From a bacterium (lineage in GTDB: Bacteria; Vulcanimicrobiota; Vulcanimicrobiia; Vulcanimicrobiales; Vulcanimicrobiaceae), in assembly GCA_021805775.1 (NCBI GenBank), contig JAJZED010000008.1:75013-139012 (forward strand): a stretch of DNA of 64,000 nt, in the 5' to 3' direction. Position numbers and translations under genes: made by a program. The notes beneath the pieces were generated by a model. That model was not told where the DNA came from. It did not search any database and saw only the letters and a program-made list of their open reading frames with translations. Shown piece by piece: positions 9,251-18,395 of this stretch; within the stretch, counting starts at the first letter, position 1; each line of letters starts with the position of its first letter.

Positions 9251-10479
9251 CAGCTACATTGCTGCCACTCGGATCAGTCGCTGATTTCATTCGTGGAATA
9301 ACGTTCAGACCCGACGACTTAGTCCCACCTGATGCAGATGCGACGGTCGCATGTTTTCGGACCTCAAATGTCCAGGAGGATATTGAGCTCGAGGACGTTT
9401 GGTATTTGCCGCGGTCATTTGCACGTCGACCCGACCTCTTTCTGCGCGAGGGCGATATACTTATATCAACCGCCAACAGCTGGAATCTCGTCGGCAAATG
9501 TGCCTGGGTTCCCAGTCTTCAATATGATGCCGTTCCTGGGGGGTTTATCGCCGCCATACGAACGGACGAGACTAAGGCAAGTCCACGCTATCTGTTCCAC
9601 TGGCTAAGATTGCCGCAAACTCAGAATTCCTTGCGCAACTGTGCGAATAAAACGACGAACATTTCCAACTTGAGCATCGAACGCTGCCTCACGCTTAAGC
9701 TCCCGCTGCCCCCGCTAGATGAGCAGCACAGAATTGCCACAATCCTCGACCAGGTCGACGACCTCCGCCGCAAACGCCGCCTCGCCCTCGAAAAACTCAA
9801 CGCCCTTCCGCAAGCCATCTTCCAAGAAATGTTCGGGGACCTGTTCTTGCGAGGTAGTTTTTCTCGACTCGACTCTCTTATCGACGAGGACGATCGAATC
9901 AATTACGGCGTAGTTCAGCCAGGTTCGGAAAGCCCCGAAGGCGTCCCGCTCGTGCGCGTGGCTAATATCGTTACGAACAATTTTAAGCTTGAGTCGTTAA
10001 AGCGAATATCAAGGGCGATTGAATCCAAGTATAAGCGATCTCGTCTTCGCGGCTCCGAAGTGCTAGTCGCCTGTGTTGGATCGATTGGTTCTGTTTCGCT
10101 TGTAACCCCTGATCTCGCAGGAATGAACATAGCGCGCGCGGTTGCCCGCGTTCCCGTCGATCCTAAGAAAGCGAATCGCATTTTTATCGCCGCATTTCTA
10201 AGGCTTCCACAAACGCAGCGTTACTTCGTTAGCGAAACCAGAACGGTTGCGCAACCGACCCTGAATATCAAACAATTGGCCGAGACGCTGATTCTCGATG
10301 CGCCGCGTGATCTTCAGGACGTCTTTGCTCAGCGTCTCAGAGCAAGTGACACAATTATTGCTCACTGCGAGAATAGCCTGAATAAAATGGACGCTCTGTG
10401 CGCCTCGCTGCAACACCATGCGTTCGCAGGGACGTTGACGTCAGCCCCCATCGAAGCCACGCTTTCGGCGGTTCGATGA
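9247..10479 (+). CDS. hsdS: Type I restriction-modification specificity subunit
   Basis: The 410-residue protein has the two-target-recognition-domain layout of HsdS. The central conserved spacer reads LPLPPLDEQHRIATILDQVD followed by a Lys/Arg-rich helix, and a second conserved helix lies near the C-terminus. The TRDs set DNA sequence specificity, which cannot be read from sequence. It sits between hsdM (4-bp overlap) and hsdR (4-bp gap). Codon use in the TRDs is more AT-rich than in hsdM, as usual for fast-exchanging specificity genes. Confidence 0.94.
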   Translation: MTATLLPLGSVADFIRGITFRPDDLVPPDADATVACFRTSNVQEDIELEDVWYLPRSFARRPDLFLREGDILISTANSWNLVGKCAWVPSLQYDAVPGGFIAAIRTDETKASPRYLFHWLRLPQTQNSLRNCANKTTNISNLSIERCLTLKLPLPPLDEQHRIATILDQVDDLRRKRRLALEKLNALPQAIFQEMFGDLFLRGSFSRLDSLIDEDDRINYGVVQPGSESPEGVPLVRVANIVTNNFKLESLKRISRAIESKYKRSRLRGSEVLVACVGSIGSVSLVTPDLAGMNIARAVARVPVDPKKANRIFIAAFLRLPQTQRYFVSETRTVAQPTLNIKQLAETLILDAPRDLQDVFAQRLRASDTIIAHCENSLNKMDALCASLQHHAFAGTLTSAPIEATLSAVR

Positions 10480-10483
10480 TGTA

Positions 10484-13400
10484 ATGATTACCCAATTCAC
10501 CTTCCTCGCCGCCGACTTCCCGGACATCATTACGCATGCCGTGACGGCAGAACGCGCAGCGCGATCGGATCCGCGCGCGGCGTGCTTTTATGCGCGCCTA
10601 GCGCTCGAAGTCGCGGTGAACTGGATGTTTGCGAACGACGGCACCTTGAAATCGCCTTACGAGAACACGCTCGCAGCTCGTATTCACGAACCAACATTCC
10701 GGAAGGTCGTCGGGCTGGGACGCTTCGCCAGCGCGAATATCATCCGCGACTTCGGTAATATCGCCGTTCACGGTACAAGGTCGGTGCAAGAGGGACAGGC
10801 CGTCGCATCGGTCCGTGAACTCTTCAATTTTACGTATTGGCTCGCATGGACGTATGGGCGGAGCCAGCCGGATCCGAGTTTGGCGTTTTCACCGGCTGCC
10901 CTCCCGCAAACGGAGCAAGTCGCGAAAGCCACATTGGCACAACTTCAGGAGATCGCTAGGAACTTCGCGGCCGCCATGGAGGCGCTGGACGAGGCAAAGA
11001 TGACGCGGCTCAAAAGCGAGGAGCACCGCGCGACGCTTGAAGCGGAACTCGCCGCGGCCCGGGCGGAGATTGCCGCCGTCAAGGCCGCCAATGCAGCCAA
11101 GGCGGACACCCACGACTACAACGAAGCGGAAACCCGCGACACCTTTATTGATACCTTGCTTCACGAAGCGGGCTGGCCGCTCGATAAAGAACAGGATCGG
11201 GAATTCCCCGTGACTGGAATGCCGAACGGGAGCGGAAATGGTTTCGTCGACTACGTTTTGTGGGGTGACGACGGAAAGCCGCTCGCTGTCGTCGAGGCCA
11301 AGCGGACGCGCAAAGATGCACGGGTTGGTCAGCAGCAGGCGAAGCTCTACGCCGACTGTCTCGAAGCGCAGTCCGGGCAGCGCCCGGTTATCTTCTACAC
11401 GAACGGTTACGAACATTGGATGTGGGATGACCTGCGATCGCCACCCCGGGCGGTGGAAGGGTTTTACACGAGGGACGAGTTGCAGCTCATCGTTCAGCGC
11501 CGCCAGACTCGGCGTTCACCGTCGGCGCTCGATGTCGATGAGAAAATCGTCGAACGATATTACCAACATCGCGCGATCCGCAGAGTGGTGGAGAGCTTCG
11601 ACCGCGACGGTTTGCGCAAGTCGTTGCTCGTCATGGCGACGGGGGCGGGCAAGACGCGCACGGCCGTAGCGTTGTGCGACCTCTTGTTGCGCGCGAACTG
11701 GATAAAACGCGTGCTTTTTCTTGCCGATCGCCGCGCGCTCGTCAAGCAGGCCGTCGCTGCTTTCAAACAGCATCTGCCGAGCGCGACGACCGTCAATTTC
11801 CTTACGGAGAAAAACGGAAATGGCCGGATATACGTATCGACCTACGCGACGATGATGGGCTTGATAGATGAAAAGGTCGACGGTCGCCGACCGTTCGGAG
11901 TCGGGCACTTCGATCTCGTGATTATCGACGAAGCCCATCGTTCCGTCTACCGCAAGTACGGCGCGATTTTTTCGTATTTCGATAGCTACCTTATTGGCCT
12001 AACCGCAACGCCGAAGGACGAAGTTGACCGAGACACCTACCGGCTTTTTGATCTCCAGCGTGGCCTTCCAACGGATACCTACAGCCTCGATGAAGCCGTG
12101 AGCGATGGCTTCTTGGTTCCGGCGAACGCGGTCTCGGTACCGTTGAAGTTCATCCGTGACGGGATGACCTACGACGACCTGACCGAAGAAGAAAAAGAAG
12201 AGTGGGACGAGATCGATTGGGGTGAAGGAGGGCCGCCGCAATCCATCGACGCCGGAGCGCTAAACACTTGGCTCTTTAACATCGATACGGTGGACAAAGT
12301 GCTCGAGTATCTGATGACGCACGGCATTAAAGTTGCTGCCGGCGATCGCCTTGGGAAAACGATCATTTTTGCGAAGAACCTCAATCACGCGAAGTTCATC
12401 GTTGAGCGCTTCGACAAAAACTACCCCAACCTCAAGGGCTCGTTCGCGCGTGTGATCGACACGACGAACTCGTATGTCGAGAATTTGATTGACGATTTTT
12501 CGAATCCCGATAAGGCTCCGCATATCGCCGTATCGATTGATATGTTGGATACAGGTGTCGACATCCCTGAGATCGTCAACCTCGTTTTCTTCAAAGTCGT
12601 TCGGTCGAAGACGAAGTTTTGGCAGATGCTTGGGCGCGGGACGCGCCTTCGCCCTGATTTATTTGGTGCAGGGTTTCCAAAGCAGTTCTTCTACGTCTTC
12701 GACTTCTGCATGAACTTTGAATTTTTCAATCAGAGTCCGAAGATTGCGGACGCGGCGATTGGCGAAACCCTCGCAAAACGGTTGTTCACTGCGCGTGTCG
12801 AGCTGATCGATAGCATCCGCACCGGAGGCTCGGAAGACGCTAAGCTCGACGCGCTCTCGAAGGCCACTGCGGATGGGCTTCGGTCCGAGATTTCAGCGAT
12901 GACGGTCGACAATTTCCTCGTCCGCCCGAAGCGGCAGTTCGTCGAAAAGTATTCGCAACCGGCCGCTTGGGAGAATTGGGACCTGGCCACGCGCTCCGAT
13001 CTGGTGAGCGAACTTGCCGGTTTGCCAACGACGTTGGCTGATGATGATGTCGATGCAAAGGAATTCGATCTCCTAATATTGCGAACGCAACTTGCCTTAC
13101 TGCGATCGGAAAATCGGTTTCTGGAACTGCAGCGAAAGATCCGAGACCTTGCCGGCGCCTTAGAGGCAATTAGTAACATTCCGATGGTCGCGGCGGAGCT
13201 CGAGCTCATTCACGAGATTCAGACCGACGACTTTTGGCAAGACACCACCGCGCCAATGCTGGAACCGATTCGGCTTCGGCTGCGAAGTTTGATAAAGCTA
13301 CTCGAATTCAAGAAGCGTGCACTTGTGGTGACAGATTTCACCGACGAGATCGGAATCGGAACCAAGTTTTCGTTCCTGGGCTCGCAGGTTGGTGCCGACA

Positions 13401-13864
13401 TCGAACGGTTCCGCGCAAAAGCGCGGCAATTCTTCAAAGCTCACGCGGATCACATTGCGATCGCCAAGGTACGCCGTAACGAGCAGCTGACACCGTCCGA
13501 CATCGCAGAGCTCGAACGCATGTTTAACGACGAAGGCCTTGGCGCTCGTGCCGAGATCGAGCGCATAAAGGCACAGGGCGGCCTCGGACTATTTATCCGG
13601 TCGCTGGTTGGCATCGATCGGGAAGCGGCGAAGGCCGCTTTCGGCGGTTTCCTTGCCGGCCGGACATTGACGGCCAACCAGCTGGAGTTCGTGAACATGC
13701 TCATCGAGCATCTTACCGCACGCGGGGTTGTCGACCCGGGTCTTTTATACGAATCGCCGTTCACGGACGTCGACCCGATGGGCGTCTCGGGCGTCTTTTC
13801 GGACGCCGACGCGTCGCAGATCGTCGACATTCTCGAAAAGGTCCGAAAGAATGCGGCGGCGTAG
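10484..13864 (+). CDS. hsdR: Type I restriction endonuclease subunit with N-terminal DUF4145-like domain
   Basis: The 1,126-residue motor/nuclease subunit cleaves unmodified DNA after ATP-driven translocation. The first ~150 residues look like DUF4145 (AACFYARLALEVAVNWMF; FGNIAVHG), followed by a coiled coil (about 170-205). The PD-(D/E)xK nuclease has FVDYVLW near residue 253 and VVEAK near 271. SF2 motor motifs include Walker A ATGAGKT (about 385-391) and DEAH (about 481), with a conserved arginine motif QMLGRGTRLRPD. The C-terminal part resembles the EcoEI-type C domain. The gene is full length and in frame with no visible damage, so the R-M system appears intact. Confidence 0.95.
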   Translation: MITQFTFLAADFPDIITHAVTAERAARSDPRAACFYARLALEVAVNWMFANDGTLKSPYENTLAARIHEPTFRKVVGLGRFASANIIRDFGNIAVHGTRSVQEGQAVASVRELFNFTYWLAWTYGRSQPDPSLAFSPAALPQTEQVAKATLAQLQEIARNFAAAMEALDEAKMTRLKSEEHRATLEAELAAARAEIAAVKAANAAKADTHDYNEAETRDTFIDTLLHEAGWPLDKEQDREFPVTGMPNGSGNGFVDYVLWGDDGKPLAVVEAKRTRKDARVGQQQAKLYADCLEAQSGQRPVIFYTNGYEHWMWDDLRSPPRAVEGFYTRDELQLIVQRRQTRRSPSALDVDEKIVERYYQHRAIRRVVESFDRDGLRKSLLVMATGAGKTRTAVALCDLLLRANWIKRVLFLADRRALVKQAVAAFKQHLPSATTVNFLTEKNGNGRIYVSTYATMMGLIDEKVDGRRPFGVGHFDLVIIDEAHRSVYRKYGAIFSYFDSYLIGLTATPKDEVDRDTYRLFDLQRGLPTDTYSLDEAVSDGFLVPANAVSVPLKFIRDGMTYDDLTEEEKEEWDEIDWGEGGPPQSIDAGALNTWLFNIDTVDKVLEYLMTHGIKVAAGDRLGKTIIFAKNLNHAKFIVERFDKNYPNLKGSFARVIDTTNSYVENLIDDFSNPDKAPHIAVSIDMLDTGVDIPEIVNLVFFKVVRSKTKFWQMLGRGTRLRPDLFGAGFPKQFFYVFDFCMNFEFFNQSPKIADAAIGETLAKRLFTARVELIDSIRTGGSEDAKLDALSKATADGLRSEISAMTVDNFLVRPKRQFVEKYSQPAAWENWDLATRSDLVSELAGLPTTLADDDVDAKEFDLLILRTQLALLRSENRFLELQRKIRDLAGALEAISNIPMVAAELELIHEIQTDDFWQDTTAPMLEPIRLRLRSLIKLLEFKKRALVVTDFTDEIGIGTKFSFLGSQVGADIERFRAKARQFFKAHADHIAIAKVRRNEQLTPSDIAELERMFNDEGLGARAEIERIKAQGGLGLFIRSLVGIDREAAKAAFGGFLAGRTLTANQLEFVNMLIEHLTARGVVDPGLLYESPFTDVDPMGVSGVFSDADASQIVDILEKVRKNAAA

Positions 13865-14385
13865 CAGGGCAACGTGGTACGGCGAAACGGGAATTTCCTT
13901 AACTCGTTTTTGTCTCCTATAGTCAGCGAAGCAAGCTAGCATCGGAGCGTCATATGCCTGCGAGAAACCACTTTTCGGTACTGGCTAATTTTGTTCAATG
14001 AGCGCTTGAAAAATATGTGTTAGAAATGCAACTGCTCGCCAGATGAGATGGCTCGAGGATCTCGAAATGCTCGCGGGTTCTTTGGTCCGATGGTTACGTG
14101 CCCCGAGGTGGGCCGTCCAATGTATTCCATCCGAGGGCTCATCAAGATATAGCTATCCGAGGATAGCAGAGATGCGGCAACGATCGGCGATGTGCGAGTA
14201 GTCGGTGGACGGGTAGCGTAATTTCGGGGCGTTGGCGACTTTTGCCGCAACAGCAGGGGCACGAGGGAGCGTCGTCCCAAGGTCACGAGCATAAGGTAGG
14301 CTGGTTGTAGCCGCTCGCCGCCGTAGAGACCTCGGGCACCAAGCAAGGAAGCAGCGTGGCTGTAGCAGGGGCGGTATAGTTTCGG
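13865..14385. other. Gene-free interval between hsdR and the three-gene cassette
   Basis: About 520 bp without a convincing coding frame on either strand. Short ORFs here lack ribosome sites and protein-like composition. The stretch is more AT-rich than hsdR in its first part. It may carry the cassette's control region or a small RNA, but nothing specific can be identified beyond the promoter-like box at its end. Confidence 0.5.
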
Positions 14386-14391
14386 TATAAT
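14386..14391 (+). promoter_or_regulatory. Perfect TATAAT -10 box, only 9 bp before an ATG
   Basis: TATAAT ends 9 bp before the ATG at 14401, so a transcript starting 6-8 bp after the box would begin at or 1-3 nt before the start codon. No Shine-Dalgarno fits in this space. That suggests a leaderless or near-leaderless mRNA for the cassette. No strong -35 box is visible. Confidence 0.5.
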
Positions 14392-14400
14392 AAGTCAGCC

Positions 14401-15186
14401 ATGTTCAATCGCCTGCCCGAGCCAGATACTACCCCCCTGGGTAATTCGCCCCTCGGTCTCGTTCTCTGCACCCTTGCTATCGATGAGGAACGGCCGCTCA
14501 AATCGCGTGACGCAACTCAATGGCAGCGTCGCCTGGCCGAGGCCTATTCGGCAGGGTCGCTAAATCGCGTCATTCAGCAAACCGTCAATCTCCGCATGGG
14601 CCCCCTTGGGGCTCAGGCGACCGGACAGCCCGAAATGCAGGAAGGGTGGCGTCTGGTACGGCGTGACGGCGCTGGCTATGCCGAGATGTTTGCCGGTAGC
14701 TGCACCGTCGCCGCGACGAGGTTCCCGGGGTTCGTAGTATTTCGCGAACAGTTGCGCGCCGTTTGGGCTGTCTACGCAGATATTCTCGATCCGCAGGTAC
14801 GATCGCGCCTATCGATCCAGTACTTTAATGCCCTTAGCGAAGAGGGCGCCACGTCGGCTACGTATTGGGAAACACGTGTCCACGAGCGCTTCCTGGGGTT
14901 GGCCGCTGACGAGCGGTTTGCCGATATGCTAACTAACGAAATGGGAATCGTCGATTTTCAGGGTGAGCGGTTCTCATGTCGTTTGCGGCATGCGATCCAG
15001 GCGGACGCCGCGATTGCCGGCAACATAGCGTACGTGTTCGACATCGAGGTTAAGGATGAAGCGCCGGTCGATCTCGATATGGCAGCATCGCTTGAGGAAG
15101 TTGAGCAGATGAACCGCGGTGCGCTTCAGATGTTTCAGGCCGTGCTAACGGAAAACTATTTACGCGAGCGCCGCGCAGATGTCTAA
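14401..15186 (+). CDS. TIGR04255-like family protein, first gene of unknown cassette
   Basis: This 261-residue protein has no signal or membrane segment. The N-terminal PLGNSPLGLVLCTLAI motif is characteristic of the TIGR04255 family, whose biochemical role is unknown to me. Later segments (GWRLVRRDG, FPGFVVFREQLRAVW) also fit. It overlaps the next gene by 8 bp and so is translationally coupled. Its place inside a repeat-bounded restriction island suggests a defence-related or selfish role; this is inference from context only. Confidence 0.75.
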   Translation: MFNRLPEPDTTPLGNSPLGLVLCTLAIDEERPLKSRDATQWQRRLAEAYSAGSLNRVIQQTVNLRMGPLGAQATGQPEMQEGWRLVRRDGAGYAEMFAGSCTVAATRFPGFVVFREQLRAVWAVYADILDPQVRSRLSIQYFNALSEEGATSATYWETRVHERFLGLAADERFADMLTNEMGIVDFQGERFSCRLRHAIQADAAIAGNIAYVFDIEVKDEAPVDLDMAASLEEVEQMNRGALQMFQAVLTENYLRERRADV

Positions 15187-16162
15187 ACGCACGTCGCTAG
15201 TTTCCCCACCGCCCTTTGGCAATAGCTTGGCCGCGGTCGATGTTGCCGCAATGGCAGGGTATATGGTCGAGGAGCAGGCCACGGCTTTGATCGACTACGA
15301 CGACTGGAGGACGTGGCGCCTTGCGCCTGAGCTGATAGGCTCCAATAGTAACTCGCTGTATGCGCGGCCGCCGCGCAACCTTAATCTTACCGACGCCCAT
15401 GCCGCGGTTCAGACGATGGGTTCTATGTTTGTTGATTCCGAATCCCTTTACGACATCATCGCATCTCAGCTTGACGTAGTGGAGCACGTTGTTAGTGATG
15501 CCGGCGTTTCCTCGCATGTTCTCGAAGTTGCGGACACGGTGCTTGAGGAAGGGGCCGATCGGGCGCGTGCCCATGCGGCGAATATAGATCGCTTCCGGGA
15601 GCAGTTTCGCGTGCGATTTACACGTGGCAGCGAGTCGCAGCCAGCGCCTTCTGAGGTGGTAATCAATCGGCTCGTCGACGATAAACCTTCGTTTCAGGTT
15701 CTACGGCATACCGAAACGGCGCCTGGCGAAGCTGTTGTTAATACTGCGTCGCGCGAGGACTATTGGGGGAAGATTCGTTCGTCATTACAGCGTTGGCTCG
15801 GACTCTCACTCGAGGATCTGGCCAAGCTACTCGACTTGTCCAAGGCTACGATAGTATACATCAACGCCCCCGACCGTAAGGTGCGGCCGATGACAGCGAA
15901 TAAAGTGCTTAATCTCTACGGCACCGTTGTGCCAATGGTTGAGGCGAAGGGCGAGGAATATACCCGTGCGTGGTTCGCAGCCACGGGTCGTGCCGCACTC
16001 GACCGAGGAACAGTCCAACTTGAGCGAGAGATAAGGTCAATTTTGGCGCGCGGCCGCATAAACGCAGAAGCGATAGCGATATCGCTGGAACCGGACACCG
16101 ATGTTGACGAGGAAGCTCCTGAGCCCGGACCCGTTCGTGCGCAAGGAATCCCCATTCATTGA
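15179..16162 (+). CDS. Unknown protein with Xre/MbcA-ParS-like helix-turn-helix region
   Basis: The 327-residue protein has an N-terminal half with no recognised family. Residues about 195-280 contain a helix-turn-helix-like stretch (LGLSLEDLAKLLDLSKATI) followed by a helical segment ending in AWFAATGRAALDRG. This arrangement resembles the Xre plus toxin-binding domain of MbcA/ParS/Xre antitoxins. It may bind DNA and regulate the cassette or neutralise a partner. The end overlaps the next start by 4 bp (TTGA). The antitoxin comparison is by eye and moderate at best. Confidence 0.65.
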   Translation: MSKRTSLVSPPPFGNSLAAVDVAAMAGYMVEEQATALIDYDDWRTWRLAPELIGSNSNSLYARPPRNLNLTDAHAAVQTMGSMFVDSESLYDIIASQLDVVEHVVSDAGVSSHVLEVADTVLEEGADRARAHAANIDRFREQFRVRFTRGSESQPAPSEVVINRLVDDKPSFQVLRHTETAPGEAVVNTASREDYWGKIRSSLQRWLGLSLEDLAKLLDLSKATIVYINAPDRKVRPMTANKVLNLYGTVVPMVEAKGEEYTRAWFAATGRAALDRGTVQLEREIRSILARGRINAEAIAISLEPDTDVDEEAPEPGPVRAQGIPIH

Positions 16163-17019
16163 ACGCGGCACCCTTTTTGCTGAAAAAGACCTATACGTGG
16201 CCGGACGACGTCCTTGCCGCGCTTGAAGCAATTGATCAAGGCACCGTTATCCACGCGGTGCCTTGCGTATACACCGCAAATGGGAAGGTAGGCATTACTG
16301 CCGAGGCACGCGAGGTAACGCCCGAGGGCGAAGGTGCGGTAATTCTCGATGAAATATCCGTGATTGTTCTTTCACAGACTTGCGACATCCGTGGCGGTCC
16401 TGCCCGTCGGAACCCGCTGCTGGCCGTTGCTCCGGTATACCCCGTGAAGCTAATTGACCTCGGTTTGGCGCGGAACCCAGGATCGATTGCCAATGCGAAA
16501 TACTTGTGTCGGCTGACCGGACCGGGATTGCAAGACGACGTGTATGTTGCCGACCTCCGTTTCGAGTTTACGATCGAGAAGAGTATGGTTGTTGGGCGGC
16601 GAGTTGAGCCAGGCTTTGCCGACATCGACAGCGCCTACACGTTTGCAAAGGTGCTTGGCGAACACCGCCGACGTGGGGCGTTCTCGCGCGGCCTAGAAGA
16701 CCTCTTGCAATCGCTTGGGAAGTTCCTCCAGGAGAACGCCCTAGACGACCAGTTTTACGAGGTCCGCGTCTTCCCGCAACCATCGGCAGCAAGGGCAGAT
16801 CGCGCGTCGATTTTGTGTATCAGTAATAGTCTTTCGAAGCAGCAAATTGTCGAGATTACCGAAATTCTCTCGTCATGGGTCCAAATTGCCGAGCAATTGA
16901 AATTCATTGAGCTGACGGGCTTCGATGTTCGCGATATCTGCGAAGTGACGTTGGCGGAAGTCGTCGACAGCTTGCCATTTTACTATCGAGAGTTGAGTGA
17001 GGATCCACCAGCACCGTAG
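16159..17019 (+). CDS. Unknown protein with conserved-looking SQTCDI motif, third gene of cassette
   Basis: The gene starts with TTG overlapping the previous stop (TTGA). The 286-residue protein has a striking VLSQTCDIRGGPARRNP segment at about residues 70-86, with the look of an active or metal site (Cys/Asp). I do not recognise the family. A C-terminal helical region (SLSKQQIVEITEILSSWVQ) follows. There is no signal peptide or membrane segment. As the last gene of a tightly overlapped trio, it is probably an obligate partner of the two upstream products. Confidence 0.7.
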   Translation: MNAAPFLLKKTYTWPDDVLAALEAIDQGTVIHAVPCVYTANGKVGITAEAREVTPEGEGAVILDEISVIVLSQTCDIRGGPARRNPLLAVAPVYPVKLIDLGLARNPGSIANAKYLCRLTGPGLQDDVYVADLRFEFTIEKSMVVGRRVEPGFADIDSAYTFAKVLGEHRRRGAFSRGLEDLLQSLGKFLQENALDDQFYEVRVFPQPSAARADRASILCISNSLSKQQIVEITEILSSWVQIAEQLKFIELTGFDVRDICEVTLAEVVDSLPFYYRELSEDPPAP

Positions 17020-17375
17020 AGGATTAGCTGGGATATCAGAGCAGCAAACCGCTTAATTACATATTCATCCCAGCTCTTGGGGGGATTGACAGATGGCATC
17101 GATCCAATTTCACCCGAGCCCCGAACGGCGAATCGAAGAGAAATATCGCCTTTCGGGCATCGCTCAGCCCACGCAGCCGGATTTGATCGGCGGCGCGATC
17201 TGGATCAGCGTAATAGGGTGGGCAGAGGTCGCTCGATAACACGGTCGGCATGAAGCATCCCGATGCGTTCCTTGGGGAACTTGACGGTTTGGGAATTTCC
17301 TTCAGGGAGGATAGCTCGCAGGAGCTGAGACCGGTCGATACATTAACAAATCTTGTTGCATATAACCCTTCTGAC
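17020..17375. other. Gene-free interval before the right island repeat
   Basis: About 355 bp with no supported gene. A minus-strand ORF at 17057-17251 has no ribosome site and an unconvincing composition. The end of the interval meets the right 44-bp repeat. Confidence 0.45.
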
Positions 17376-17419
17376 GGGCAGTAGATTCGTTAAGTTCGGT
17401 TAGTCCACTGACGAACGAA
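17376..17419. repeat. Right copy of 44-bp direct repeat bounding the Type I R-M island
   Basis: It matches 7421-7464 at 40 of 44 positions in the same orientation. The four mismatches are two adjacent pairs. After the repeat the flanks diverge, apart from a short GATTGAGG match about 25 bp further on both sides. Confidence 0.7.
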
Positions 17420-17452
17420 AAACGCCTGTCCGATCTGGGATTGAGGCCGAGA

Positions 17453-17479
17453 ACGGGCCCGCGCATCGAGCGGGCCCGT
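17453..17479 (+). promoter_or_regulatory. Strong 10-bp hairpin upstream of zinc-ribbon gene
   Basis: ACGGGCCCGC and GCGGGCCCGT form a perfect 10-bp stem with a 7-nt loop, 25 bp before the ATG at 17504. No T-run follows, so it is more likely a leader hairpin or processing site than a simple terminator. Confidence 0.5.
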
Positions 17480-17503
17480 GTCGATTCCCGAGCGGAAGGC
17501 GAC

Positions 17504-17938
17504 ATGCGGCCGCGCTCGAAACGACCTCGTATGATCGACTGCCCGGAGTGTGATACTTCCGTTACGGGGAACGCAGGTTTTTGCACGAATTGCGGGCGGA
17601 TGCTTCAGGCAGCGAACTCGCAGGGCCTCTCCGACTACCTCTCTGTGGTCGGCGGAGTTTTCCTCGGAGCCGTCGCGGCATGGGTTCTCAATAACATGCT
17701 CGTCGGCCCGCTATCGCTTGCCATCCTTTTCACGACCACCCACCCGAATGAGGCAGCGCAACGCGTTGCGACCTTTCATTTGGTGCTTGGAATAGGGCTC
17801 CTGATCGGCATGCTTGTGTCGATCGTGCGCCGCCTTCGAATGCACACGTTGCTCGGCGCCTCGCTCTACACCACCGCCTTTGTTTTGGGCATCGGCTACA
17901 CGCTTACGGCAGCATCCTCGCTGACCGCCATGCGATGA
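17504..17938 (+). CDS. Zinc-ribbon membrane protein
   Basis: The 144-residue protein has an N-terminal zinc ribbon of two CxxC knuckles (CPECD then CTNCG) followed by three to four hydrophobic helices (for example VVGGVFLGAVAAWVL and FHLVLGIGLLIGMLV). ATG at 17504 has GGAAGG 4 nt upstream; ATG at 17531, just before the zinc ribbon, is an alternative. The stop overlaps the next start by 4 bp (ATGA), and the next gene has the same architecture. The pair may form a membrane complex. Function unknown. Confidence 0.7.
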   Translation: MRPRSKRPRMIDCPECDTSVTGNAGFCTNCGRMLQAANSQGLSDYLSVVGGVFLGAVAAWVLNNMLVGPLSLAILFTTTHPNEAAQRVATFHLVLGIGLLIGMLVSIVRRLRMHTLLGASLYTTAFVLGIGYTLTAASSLTAMR

Positions 17939-18360
17939 CTTGCCCGAACTGTGGTGCTGCTGGCGATGCAGATATACGCTATTGCGCGAACTGCGGCTAC
18001 GCGGTCAATGCACCGCCGCGAAGCGCATCGGGGCGCGGAATCTTAGAATCCGGTACAGCTGGATTTCTAACAGGAATATTTACATCGCCGTTCTTCTATG
18101 TGGCCATATTGTCGTTCGGGAGCGCCTCCTTCGGTAATATAGGGCCGCCCCCGCCAAATACCGAATTTGGGGTTGCAAGAGGAGAGGCAGATTTCGATAT
18201 GGTCGTGTCAATCGTTCTTGCGCTCTCGTTGATGGTGTTGTTCGTCTTTCAACGGCAAATGCGTCCGTTCTTACGGGCGTTCGCCATCACGGTCGCCTTT
18301 CTCTTACTCGGTGGCTTTTTGCTCTGTGACGTCTTCGTATATAGCGCGCTTGGCAACTAG
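17935..18360 (+). CDS. Zinc-ribbon membrane protein, paralogue-like partner
   Basis: The 141-residue protein starts MTCPNCGAAGD and has a second knuckle CANCG, forming a zinc ribbon like that of the preceding protein. Hydrophobic helices follow at about residues 40-60, 85-105 and 112-135. It is translationally coupled to the preceding gene and followed 35 bp later by the Lgt-like gene, so the four genes may be one operon. No catalytic motif is visible. Confidence 0.7.
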   Translation: MTCPNCGAAGDADIRYCANCGYAVNAPPRSASGRGILESGTAGFLTGIFTSPFFYVAILSFGSASFGNIGPPPPNTEFGVARGEADFDMVVSIVLALSLMVLFVFQRQMRPFLRAFAITVAFLLLGGFLLCDVFVYSALGN

Positions 18361-18395
18361 CGGTACCATCGTTAGCCCCATGGAGGTTCGCAGCG

